5,781 nt of DNA from Micrococcales bacterium. Its GTDB lineage: Bacteria > Actinomycetota > Actinomycetes > S36-B12 > UBA10799. This document shows, one piece after another, positions 1 to 5,663 of the stretch. Within the stretch, counting starts at the first letter, position 1, and every line of letters starts with the position of its first letter. The notes beneath the pieces were generated by a model that did no database searches, was not told where the DNA came from, and saw nothing but the letters and a program-made list of their open reading frames with translations. The position numbers and the translations under genes were made by a program. The stretch covers positions 1 through 5,781 of the forward strand of contig JAHEXM010000134.1 in assembly GCA_023252115.1 (NCBI GenBank), read 5' to 3'.

Positions 1-348
1 GGTTTTACGCGGGCCCTTGCGGGTGCGCGCATTGGTGTGGGTGCGCTGACCGCGCACGGGCAGACCACGACGGTGTCGAATGCCCTGGTAGCTGCCGATC
101 TCGACCTTGCGACGAATGTCGCCTTGCACCTCGCGGCGCAGGTCACCCTCGGTCTGGAAGTGTTCATCGATGTAGTCGCGCAGTTTGATCGTGTCTTCTT
201 CGGACAGATCCTTTACGCGCTGGTTGGGGTCGACACCCGTGGCGGCCAAAGCCTGCCGTGAACGGGAACGTCCAACTCCATAGATTGCGGTAAGTGCAAC
301 CTCGAGCCGCTTATCGCGGGGGAGGTCTACTCCAACGAGACGTGCCAT
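1..348 (-). CDS. rpsM: 30S ribosomal protein S13 (3' end cut by the window edge)
   Basis: S13 sits in the head of the small ribosomal subunit, contacting the P-site tRNA and the inter-subunit bridges. The visible 116 codons begin [14 protein letters not shown] and contain the family hallmarks: the helix-two-turns-helix region with GVGRSRS (about residues 25-31), the [13 protein letters not shown] block, and the basic C-terminal stretch with [13 protein letters not shown] and [10 protein letters not shown] that contacts 16S rRNA and tRNA. Actinobacterial S13 is usually about 122-126 residues, so only the last few lysine-rich residues are missing beyond position 1. The ATG at 346-348 matches the conserved S13 N-terminus; AGGAA at 359-363 lies 10 bases upstream, a slightly long spacing. 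It is the first gene of what is normally the alpha operon (rpsM-rpsK-rpsD-rpoA-rplQ), so those genes are expected to follow to the left. The long leader before it suggests its own control. Confidence 0.98.
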   Translation of the reverse strand, partial: MARLVGVDLPRDKRLEVALTAIYGVGRSRSRQALAATGVDPNQRVKDLSEEDTIKLRDYIDEHFQTEGDLRREVQGDIRRKVEIGSYQGIRHRRGLPVRGQRTHTNARTRKGPRKT

Positions 349-550
349 CTTGAGGCGGTTCCTGCTTTCCGTGTTCGTTACGAAGGTCTGCGGCAACTCG
401 TCGGTCCTGCCCGCCTGGGCAGGTCCCCAGCCTTCGCGCCGGGGGTGGCGTTCGCTGACCGATGGCGATTGTTTGTGCTGGTCAGCGAGGTCGGACGAGT
501 CGTTATTGAGTTATGAGTGAGACACGCATGTCGAGCTAAAGCTGCCTTGC
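349..550 (-). promoter_or_regulatory. Structured leader between rpmJ and rpsM (candidate alpha-operon regulatory RNA)
   Basis: This 202-base non-coding gap is far longer than the 9-base infA-rpmJ gap. Read on the minus strand it can form three consecutive hairpins before rpsM. The first is a perfect 9-bp stem, 480-488 with 452-460, and a 19-base loop. The second is weaker, with CCCC/GGGG arms in about 425-445. The third is a perfect 7-bp GC-rich stem, 417-423 with 406-412, and a 4-base loop. None is followed by a run of T on the minus strand, so they do not look like intrinsic terminators. A weak promoter may lie just upstream of the first hairpin: CATAAC at 510-515 with TTAGCT at 534-539 and an 18-base spacer. 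In Escherichia coli the leader at this position binds S4 and represses the alpha operon; a similar role here is inference. Confidence 0.5.
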
Positions 551-664
551 TTAACCCTGCCGCTGCTTGTGGCGCGGGTTATCGCAAATCACCATGACGA
601 CACCGTGCCGGCGAATCACCTTGCACTTGTCACAGATCTTCTTGACGCTTGGCTGGACCTTCAT
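551..664 (-). CDS. rpmJ: 50S ribosomal protein L36
   Basis: L36 is the smallest large-subunit protein and binds 23S rRNA through a zinc ribbon. The 37-residue product has the full length for the family and starts [15 protein letters not shown]. It carries the four zinc ligands of the zinc-binding (C+) form: Cys11, Cys14, Cys27 and His32 in a CxxC-x12-C-x4-H pattern. It ends in HKQRQG, as in other actinobacteria. The start is supported by GAGGA at 670-674, five bases before the ATG; this Shine-Dalgarno overlaps the infA stop codon, so translation of the two genes is probably linked. It is the second gene of the infA-rpmJ unit. The presence of all four ligands means it depends on zinc; many actinobacteria also carry a zinc-free paralogue elsewhere, which cannot be judged from this window. 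Confidence 0.97.
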   Translation of the reverse strand: MKVQPSVKKICDKCKVIRRHGVVMVICDNPRHKQRQG

Positions 665-673
665 GTCTTTCCT

Positions 674-895
674 CTACTTGTACCGGTAGACGATTCGTCC
701 CCGGGTGAGGTCGTAGGGCGACAGCTCTACAACCACGCGGTCGTCGGGGAGGATTCGGATGTAGTGCATCCGCATCTTCCCTGAGATGTGAGCAAGGACC
801 TTGTGACCGTTATCCAGCTCCACGCGAAACATCGCGTTCGGCAAAGACTCCGTGATGGTGCCCTCAAGCTCGATAGCACCTTCTTTTTTGGCCAT
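674..895 (-). CDS. infA: Translation initiation factor IF-1
   Basis: IF-1 is a single OB-fold protein that occupies the A site of the 30S subunit during initiation and works with IF-2 and IF-3. The product has 73 residues, the usual length, begins [14 protein letters not shown] and contains the conserved [12 protein letters not shown], the [13 protein letters not shown] block and the ending [12 protein letters not shown]. The frame stays open upstream to an ATG at 965-967, but those 24 extra residues look random and no IF-1 has such an extension. The ATG at 893-895 is therefore the start. Its Shine-Dalgarno is poor: the nearest GGAG (909-912) lies 13 bases upstream, wider than optimal. The gene is separated from map, its common neighbour, by four unrelated genes and has a long leader with two palindromes, so it probably starts its own transcript with rpmJ. 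Confidence 0.98.
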   Translation of the reverse strand: MAKKEGAIELEGTITESLPNAMFRVELDNGHKVLAHISGKMRMHYIRILPDDRVVVELSPYDLTRGRIVYRYK

Positions 896-918
896 GCGGG
901 TACTAGCTCTCCATTTCC

Positions 919-928
919 TGGAATTCCA
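919..928. repeat. 10-bp perfect palindrome in the infA leader
   Basis: TGGAATTCCA reads identically on both strands and lies 24 bp upstream of the infA ATG, next to the poorly spaced Shine-Dalgarno. It could be part of an RNA fold affecting initiation or a protein site. A 10-bp palindrome can also arise by chance, so function is not shown. Confidence 0.3.
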
Positions 929-949
929 AGATTTGCTGCTTACGTTCAC

Positions 950-968
950 TGTGCACACTGGGTGCACA
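950..968. promoter_or_regulatory. Inverted repeat in the infA leader (operator or RNA hairpin)
   Basis: The perfect 7-bp arms TGTGCAC (950-956) and GTGCACA (962-968) flank a 5-base spacer. The 19-bp layout is typical of a binding site for a dimeric helix-turn-helix regulator. It equally allows a stable hairpin in the infA leader, about 55-75 bases before the start codon and downstream of the predicted promoter at 995-1024. It also lies in the space shared with the divergent barrel-protein gene, so it could affect either side. No T-run follows on either strand, so it is not a terminator. Confidence 0.45.
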
Positions 969-994
969 CGAAAACCACAACGAACTGCCCCCGA

Positions 995-1024
995 AGTCTA
1001 CGCGACAGGTGGTGCCGGTGGAAA
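995..1024 (-). promoter_or_regulatory. Predicted promoter for infA-rpmJ
   Basis: On the minus strand, TTTCCA (1019-1024; four of six matches to TTGACA) is followed after 18 bases by TAGACT (995-1000; fits the actinobacterial TAnnnT -10 pattern). Transcription would start near 988, giving a leader of roughly 90 bases that carries both palindromic elements. Infa needs a promoter here because the gene behind it is divergent. The box match is moderate and untested. Confidence 0.35.
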
Positions 1025-1186
1025 GTCCGGGTCAAAGCGACCTACGTCACGCCAGCGAGCCGTCCGTCAACCCCGAACTTTGAACTCGAATGGGTGCTGT
1101 CGGGCAGCCATCCGCCGTCAGTATTGTCAGTCCCGGTCCAAGAAGGCCGACTCAGTCAATACCCATCAACTAGTGAGGAAATCCAA

Positions 1187-1486
1187 ATGAGCGTGATGAT
1201 GACCCTGCGCGTCACCGGAGACGGCAACAAGCTCGAAGCAACTGCCGACCGCGATCTCATCAAGTCCGTGGCTGACAAGGCACAGAAATTCGGTGTGCTG
1301 TATCAGCGGTTCTACGCCTCTGACACCGAGATCCTCGTCGTTGATGAATGGCCCGACGAAGCGTCATTTCAGTCGTTTTTTGAAGCCAGCCCGGAAATTC
1401 GCGACATCATGGCTGCCGCAGGGGTAACCACCCACCCCGAAGTTACGTTCTGGCGGAACATGGACCTGGGTGACAACGTCGGCTAG
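1187..1486 (+). CDS. Small dimeric alpha/beta-barrel (antibiotic biosynthesis monooxygenase-like) protein
   Basis: The 99-residue product fits the ABM-like ferredoxin-fold family, whose members form dimeric beta barrels. Some are heme- or quinone-related oxygenases, but many have no known substrate. Visible signs are a first beta strand (MMTLRVTGD, about 4-12), a helix with basic and acidic residues (about 21-34), the strands LYQRFYASD and EILVVDEW, the helix DEASFQSFFEASPEIRDIM, and a last strand EVTFWRNMDL. The V-x-E-W followed by S-F-x-x-F-F pattern is typical of the family. The start is set by GAGGAA at 1175-1180, six bases before the ATG. The frame is open for another 133 codons upstream, but that part lies antisense to infA and lacks family features. 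A weak -10-like TATTGT lies at 1122-1127, without a good -35. The gene is monocistronic and ends at its own terminator. The specific reaction is unknown. Confidence 0.85.
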   Translation: MSVMMTLRVTGDGNKLEATADRDLIKSVADKAQKFGVLYQRFYASDTEILVVDEWPDEASFQSFFEASPEIRDIMAAAGVTTHPEVTFWRNMDLGDNVG

Positions 1487-1506
1487 CGCTGACTTGCCAT
1501 TGAATA

Positions 1507-1540
1507 GGGCCCGTAACCTACGTGGTTGCGGGTTCCTTTT
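1507..1540 (+). terminator. Intrinsic terminator of the barrel-protein gene
   Basis: Bases 1510-1518 pair with 1524-1532 to give a 9-bp stem (one G-T wobble) around a 5-base loop, extendable by a G-C and two G-T pairs to 1507/1535. TTCCTTTT follows on the plus strand. It starts 21 bases after the barrel-protein stop codon. On the opposite strand no T-run follows, so it acts mainly for plus-strand transcripts. The stop codon of the convergent membrane-protein gene (1518-1520) lies at the top of this hairpin. Confidence 0.7.
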
Positions 1541-2648
1541 CGTTGACTGCGGCATCGTCGCCACCGCCAGCAGCCTTCTTGCGACTGCGCGCGATTGACC
1601 ACTCGACCAGCAGGTTCGCTATTCCCAACACTGCGAGGAACAGAACTATCCAGGTGGGCTGTGGAGCAAGCACCACGATGACCACGATGACCGCGCCCAA
1701 CACGACATTGATCCACAGTCGTGGGCTCGTCAACACGCGGTCGCTGGGTTCCAGTGCACCAGGGTGCGCGAGCCCGACGTAGTGACTCGCGGTTCGGATG
1801 GCCCCACCAGCAACAACGCTAGACACAATCGCCAGGAACCCACAGACCACTGCAGAAACAACAGGCGGCGAGTACACCGGCAACACGTTGATGACCAAGC
1901 TGGGGAGTTGAAAGGCGCCGCCGTACAGCGACATGATCCCGACCAAGGTGACCAGTGTTACCAGAGCGACAAGCACTGCAGCCACGACGACTTTGCCGCG
2001 GTTACCAACGCCGGCAGCTCGCATCACTGGATAGCCCGCGCCAATGATGACCACGCCAATTGCATACAGAATCGCTTCGACCGGGTTGAGTGCCGGAACG
2101 GGAACTTGGGGTGCCGACAAACCTGATATGTCGCCACCGAGGACGCCAACTGCCAGCATGACGACCGCACCGATGATCGCCAATGTCAGAACCGTGCGAG
2201 CCAGACCAACCTCGGCACGACCACCAACGGCATAGGCAACTGCGGCCAGAACCAAAGCGATGCTGACGACCGCTCCGTCCAGGTAAGAGAAGGCAGAAAT
2301 CAGATGGCTTGCCCAGATGATTACCACTACACCTAGGCCAATCGAAATCCCACCACTGCACACCAGATTGAGTCCTGCTGATCCGCCGCGATCTTGTTCA
2401 TCCGACGCGACAGGCTGCCGACCGAGTAACCCGCCGAGCAGAATTGCCAGGAAGGCCGAGGCCACGACCACCAGTGCCCAGCCGATCGAAATACCGATGC
2501 TCGTGGCGTAACCAGCAGCAACGATTCCAATTGGTAAGGCATACACGAACAACTGCGACGCCTTCGCGGACTTCGGCGTGGAGTTTCCCAGCAGGCCCAA
2601 TAGCGCAACCGCAGTTAGCACAATCCCAAGAACGACTCCGATCACCAT
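1518..2648 (-). CDS. Polytopic membrane protein of unknown function, coupled to a lipase gene
   Basis: I do not recognise a specific family. The 376-residue product is almost entirely hydrophobic and shows about 11 membrane segments at roughly 2-21, 33-52, 56-76, 93-119, 122-142, 150-171, 188-209, 220-242, 259-284, 310-328 and 331-350. Basic residues (K26/K29, R77, R144/R151, R210/R217/K219, R285/R304/R310, R354/R356-K358) fall consistently on one side, which predicts N-terminus out and C-terminus in. The tail from about 354 is charged and flexible. The helix count and the TM9-TM11 region recall APC-type amino-acid permeases, but no diagnostic motif is visible, so transporter function is only a guess. 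The ATG at 2646-2648 overlaps the lipase TGA by one base and has GGAGG six bases upstream. It is co-transcribed with, and probably coupled to, the lipase. Confidence 0.85.
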   Translation of the reverse strand: MVIGVVLGIVLTAVALLGLLGNSTPKSAKASQLFVYALPIGIVAAGYATSIGISIGWALVVVASAFLAILLGGLLGRQPVASDEQDRGGSAGLNLVCSGGISIGLGVVVIIWASHLISAFSYLDGAVVSIALVLAAVAYAVGGRAEVGLARTVLTLAIIGAVVMLAVGVLGGDISGLSAPQVPVPALNPVEAILYAIGVVIIGAGYPVMRAAGVGNRGKVVVAAVLVALVTLVTLVGIMSLYGGAFQLPSLVINVLPVYSPPVVSAVVCGFLAIVSSVVAGGAIRTASHYVGLAHPGALEPSDRVLTSPRLWINVVLGAVIVVIVVLAPQPTWIVLFLAVLGIANLLVEWSIARSRKKAAGGGDDAAVNEKEPATT

Positions 2649-2659
2649 CAGAGGCCTCC
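2646..2659 (-). promoter_or_regulatory. Translational coupling site (TGATG with strong ribosome binding site)
   Basis: On the minus strand GGAGG (2655-2659) lies inside the last lipase codons, six bases before the ATG of the membrane-protein gene. That ATG shares its A with the lipase TGA stop. Such an arrangement allows ribosomes ending the lipase to restart at once and tends to keep the two products in a fixed ratio. Confidence 0.75.
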
Positions 2660-3946
2660 ACAGTCAGAGGAAACGGGTTTGCCTGCCATTCGATCGTTCA
2701 ACCAATCGAGAAGCTGCGGCTGCCCGGTATAGAGCACCGACGAGTGCACGTCTTGAGGGAAAGTTTGCAGCGTGACCTTGCTTCCTTGAAGACACGCAGT
2801 GCGCGCGAACGCAAGGTTCACTCCAGGCACCACAGTGGTGTCTTGAAGACCCTGCTGAATCAGTATCGGGTACTGGTACTTCTGGTAGATCGGGAAGTTC
2901 TGTGCCGCGATTCCTAAAATACTGCTCGGAATGTCCTGCTGGACGAAGTCACTTTTCGGTCCCGCAAAAGCTTTCGACGTTCCGTCGAGACACTGGGTGT
3001 TGCCAACTTCGGCGGCAGCAACACCCTTGGGAGTAAATACGTCGCTCATCTTTATCTGACCGGGATAGTTCTTCACCCACGACTGCACCGCAAACGAAAT
3101 AAACGCGAGAAAGGCAGAAGCATCTTTGGTTGGCGCAGCCTGGACGAACTTAATGAGTAGTGGAGCTGGCGGAAAGATTGCAGGCGCTAATCCGGCCACA
3201 CCTCTGATTGCAAGCTCAGGCGCGTAATCAGGCGCCACGTAGGCGGCAGAAAGCGCAGCGTGGCCGCCCTGACTGTGTCCCAGAATTGCAGCCTTGCTCG
3301 TATCGAGCTGATCCGCGGCGAAGGTGTAGGCAGCGCGCATCGAGTTGAGCACGTCGTGCGCCTCGCCTTGCATGGTGAGGTAATCAGGGGTGGCCTTTAC
3401 GCCCAGGTTTGCGTAATCAGTCGCGACGGTCGCGTACCCGGACCCGACTAGGCCGGCCATGATCTGACTCCAGGTCCCGTATCCAGTGGATCCGAGGGTG
3501 AAGGGTGCTTGCGAAACCCCGCAACCCGGCGCGTTTCCAGTGGTCCCGTGCGCAACAGCGAGTAGCGGTCGGCCATTCGGCGCTGGCGCCGGTCCCGATC
3601 GAACAGCAAACATGGCTGACACGACGTTGTTCACGCCTTCGCCCGTCTGCGAGACGTACAGGAGTCGGTAGGCGCTGATACCCGTCGGAGCACCAGCTAT
3701 GGGCTCGGACCTAAGCAATGTTCCGGGCGCTAGCCCTTGGCCGAGATTTGCTGGCGGTGAGTAGAAAGCGCCACCTTGAATCTGCTTTGCACCGGAGTAT
3801 TCGGCGAGCTCGGTCAGACTGTGCGGGGCCGATACTTGAGTCGGCGACGTGTTCAGCACCGTCGCCCCCAACACGAAGGTAACGACGATCCCCACGATGA
3901 CTGTTGAAATGGCCGCGCGAAGGCGGTATCGAGGCGACTGCTTCAC
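2648..3946 (-). CDS. Secretory lipase (LIP / CAL-A-like alpha/beta hydrolase)
   Basis: The 432-residue product resembles the secretory lipase family (LIP), alpha/beta hydrolases that cleave triglycerides or other lipid esters outside the cytoplasm. It has a basic N-terminus (KQSPRYRLR), a hydrophobic stretch at about 11-31 and a possible signal-peptidase site after VSA (38-40). It is therefore secreted or held as an N-terminal anchor. The oxyanion-hole motif is AHGTTG (132-137), and GHSQGG carries the predicted nucleophile Ser225. Asp369 (GLQDTT) and His401 (DVHSS) are the likely rest of the triad. Cys142, Cys319, Cys385 and Cys429 could form disulfides outside the cell. The family length is usually about 400-450 residues. 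Translation starts at GTG (3944-3946), supported by GGGAG at 3953-3957, six bases upstream. It is the first gene of a two-gene operon with the membrane protein. Substrate specificity (lipase, esterase or acyltransferase) cannot be read from the sequence. Confidence 0.9.
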   Translation of the reverse strand: MKQSPRYRLRAAISTVIVGIVVTFVLGATVLNTSPTQVSAPHSLTELAEYSGAKQIQGGAFYSPPANLGQGLAPGTLLRSEPIAGAPTGISAYRLLYVSQTGEGVNNVVSAMFAVRSGPAPAPNGRPLLAVAHGTTGNAPGCGVSQAPFTLGSTGYGTWSQIMAGLVGSGYATVATDYANLGVKATPDYLTMQGEAHDVLNSMRAAYTFAADQLDTSKAAILGHSQGGHAALSAAYVAPDYAPELAIRGVAGLAPAIFPPAPLLIKFVQAAPTKDASAFLAFISFAVQSWVKNYPGQIKMSDVFTPKGVAAAEVGNTQCLDGTSKAFAGPKSDFVQQDIPSSILGIAAQNFPIYQKYQYPILIQQGLQDTTVVPGVNLAFARTACLQGSKVTLQTFPQDVHSSVLYTGQPQLLDWLNDRMAGKPVSSDCGGL

Positions 3947-4164
3947 AAGCTGCTCCCGTTCGGCGGTCAGGGCGTCTGCCAGGGTGCCACAGGACGAGCG
4001 CGGATGGGCAGATGAGCGATCAACTATTCGACTCGATAAATGGCGGGATCTATGGGGCTCGCGTCACCCAAATAGGCCAGCACGACGTTTCTTCGAGGGT
4101 GAGCCGCGTGCCACCATCGATGGGTGATCCACTGTCAGCCAGCATCAGAAGCTGATCACGAGCT
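3947..4164. promoter_or_regulatory. Divergent spacer between the lipase and HAD phosphatase genes
   Basis: This 218-base stretch must hold the promoters of both the lipase operon (leftward) and the HAD gene (rightward). I see the lipase ribosome binding site at 3953-3957, an AT-richer patch near 4020-4040 and a palindrome at 4114-4123. No -35/-10 pair on either strand is convincing. No coding frame here looks real. Confidence 0.5.
4114..4123. repeat. 10-bp palindrome upstream of the HAD gene
   Basis: CCATCGATGG is a perfect palindrome 41 bp before the HAD start codon and may extend with a one-base bulge (CACC on the left, GGGTG on the right). A second weak inverted repeat, ATCAG/CTGAT, lies at 4144-4156. 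Either could be an operator, but the size is compatible with chance. Confidence 0.25.
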
Positions 4165-4884
4165 ATGACTTCGATACGACGTTCTGGTCCGATTCCGGAG
4201 GCCGTGCTCTTTGACATGGATGGCACGCTCGTCGATACCGAAGATCTTTGGGCCCATGCCGAGTCAATGGTGTTGGATTGGTACGGCAGCGATTGGCCCG
4301 CAGCGGATCAGAAAGCGGTCATCGGGGGGTGCTGGTCGGACCTGATCGAGCGCATGGCTGCGCGAGCAAACCAGCCGCACTACGTCATTGAAAAAGCTCT
4401 GATCGACCAGATAAAGGTGCTCATTGACGACGCCGGAGTCAATGTCCTGCCAGGCGCAAAACAACTCCATCAAGATGTTCGCGAAGCCGCGATTCCGACG
4501 GCGCTTGTCACCAATTCACCGCGCCGTCTTGCCGACATCGTGATGAACGCCGCGGGGTTCGAATTCGATTGGATCTTGGGCGGTGACGAGGTCTCACCCC
4601 ACAAACCAGATCCGCATCCCTACCGTCTTGCCACTCACCAGTTTCGCGCAAGGGCCGAACACTGCATCGTCGTCGAAGACTCGCAAACCGGAATCAATGC
4701 GGGTCTTGGCGCCGGGTGTCATGTCGTTTCTGCACCAAGAGGCAACACGATCACGCCCCACCACCGTGTCCTGGTGGTGGATTCTCTTGCTGAAATGTCG
4801 GTTCCGGCCTTGTACGGATTCGTCGAACGCGCCCTTGTCGCCGGCCGGCTAGAGGAGGAACTACCGCCGCCAAGCGGGTACTAG
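4165..4884 (+). CDS. HAD superfamily phosphatase (subfamily IA, beta-phosphoglucomutase-like)
   Basis: This is a soluble, probably cytoplasmic phosphatase or phosphomutase of the haloacid dehalogenase superfamily. All four motifs are visible in the 239 residues: motif I FDMDGT with the nucleophile Asp17 and acid/base Asp19; motif II VTNS with Ser118; motif III Lys147 in HKPDP; and motif IV EDS with Glu171 and Asp172, the Mg2+ ligands. A helical cap of the IA type lies between motifs I and II (about 24-95). The catalytic core appears intact. The substrate is a small phosphorylated metabolite that cannot be named. The ATG at 4165 is the only reasonable start because an in-frame TGA at 4153-4155 lies just upstream. 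Its Shine-Dalgarno is weak, which suggests modest expression. The gene is divergent from the lipase and converges on map, sharing the stop CTAG. Confidence 0.93.
   Translation: MTSIRRSGPIPEAVLFDMDGTLVDTEDLWAHAESMVLDWYGSDWPAADQKAVIGGCWSDLIERMAARANQPHYVIEKALIDQIKVLIDDAGVNVLPGAKQLHQDVREAAIPTALVTNSPRRLADIVMNAAGFEFDWILGGDEVSPHKPDPHPYRLATHQFRARAEHCIVVEDSQTGINAGLGAGCHVVSAPRGNTITPHHRVLVVDSLAEMSVPALYGFVERALVAGRLEEELPPPSGY
4881..4884. other. Shared CTAG stop of two convergent genes
   Basis: CTAG is its own reverse complement, so it supplies the TAG stop of the HAD gene on the plus strand (4882-4884) and the TAG stop of map on the minus strand (4881-4883). The genes overlap by four bases, leaving no intergenic terminator. 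Each transcript must run into the other gene's 3' end before it can stop. Confidence 0.95.
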
Positions 4885-5663
4885 CGGGTTGCGTTTCCTA
4901 ACTCAGTCAAAATCCAGGGGCCTTGTTCGGTGATGGCGACAGTGTGTTCCCAGTGCGCAGCGATCGAATCGTCAGCTGTCACCACTGTCCAATCGTCGCT
5001 GAGCAGGTCAACCTCCGCTGACCCCAGGGTGACCATTGGTTCGATCGCCAAGGCCATACCAGCGACAAGTGTTGGCCCCTTGCCCGCCGGGCCAATATTG
5101 GGAACGTTCGGCGGCATATGCATGGCCGAACCGATGCCATGACCGACGTAGTCGACGACAATTCCATAGTGATGCGGTTGCGCTCGCACTACTGATTCGA
5201 CAGCTGCCCCAATGTCGGAAAGTTTTGCTCCAACAACGGCGGCGGCGAGTCCAGCTCGCAGTGCCTTCTCGGTGACGTCCGACAGGGTCTGCACCTCGGC
5301 ACTGACGTTGCCTACCGGGACTGAAAGCGCGGCGTCTCCGTGCCAACCGTCGACGATTGCTCCGCAGTCGATCGAAATCAAGTCACCGTCGTCGAGAACT
5401 GCCGGACCGGGAATGCCATGCACCACTTCGGAGTTGATTGACACACAAATCGAAGCCGGGTAGCCGTGGTAACCAAGGAACGATGGAGTTGCACCTGCGC
5501 TGCGAATGGAATCCTCAGCAATTACATCAAGCTGCTTGGTAGTGACCCCCGGCTTAACCGCGTCGGCAACCAACTGCAGAGTTTGCGCAACGACCAAACC
5601 TGCTTCGCGCATCACGGCAATTTGATCCGATGTCTTTATTTCAATCTTGTTCCGCCCCAACAT
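4881..5663 (-). CDS. map: Methionine aminopeptidase, type I
   Basis: This cytosolic metalloenzyme removes the N-terminal methionine from nascent proteins when the second residue is small. The 260-residue product has the pita-bread fold signature and all five metal ligands: Asp99 (SIDCG), Asp110 (HGDAA), His175 (GHGIG), Glu208 (IEPM) and Glu239 (HWEHT). The substrate-contacting histidines His82 (VVHGIP) and His182 (MHMPP) are also present. There is no N-terminal zinc-finger or SH3-like extension, so it is a type Ia-like short form. The ATG at 5661-5663 is preceded by AGGG (5671-5674), seven bases away, and the beginning GRNKIEIKTSDQI is what the family shows at its start. In many bacteria map follows adk and precedes infA. 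Here infA lies about 4 kb away, beyond four unrelated genes, and no adk reading frame could be identified in the short stretch upstream. Confidence 0.97.
   Translation of the reverse strand: MLGRNKIEIKTSDQIAVMREAGLVVAQTLQLVADAVKPGVTTKQLDVIAEDSIRSAGATPSFLGYHGYPASICVSINSEVVHGIPGPAVLDDGDLISIDCGAIVDGWHGDAALSVPVGNVSAEVQTLSDVTEKALRAGLAAAVVGAKLSDIGAAVESVVRAQPHHYGIVVDYVGHGIGSAMHMPPNVPNIGPAGKGPTLVAGMALAIEPMVTLGSAEVDLLSDDWTVVTADDSIAAHWEHTVAITEQGPWILTELGNATR

Noticed and set aside
896..967. N-terminal extension of IF-1 from an ATG at 965-967
   Set aside because: IF-1 is about 72-73 residues throughout bacteria and the extra 24 residues look non-coding; the inverted repeat at 950-968 overlaps this stretch.
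1121..1162. GTATTG/CAATAC inverted repeat as a separate operator
   Set aside because: The arms are only 6 bp with a 30-base gap, which is easily produced by chance; it is mentioned only as part of the control region.
788..1186. Long in-frame upstream extension of the barrel-protein gene, making a 232-residue protein
   Set aside because: Most of it is antisense to infA or lies in the control region, the translation has no family character, and a strong ribosome binding site precedes the ATG at 1187.
2444..2917. 157-codon plus-strand open frame spanning the lipase/membrane-protein junction
   Set aside because: It is antisense to two clearly coding genes, is rich in Arg and Pro as expected for a shadow frame, and matches no recognisable domain.
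3904..4155. Plus-strand open frame in the same frame as the HAD gene
   Set aside because: It ends with a TGA nine bases before the HAD ATG, overlaps the lipase N-terminus antisense and shows no domain; it only serves to fix the HAD start.
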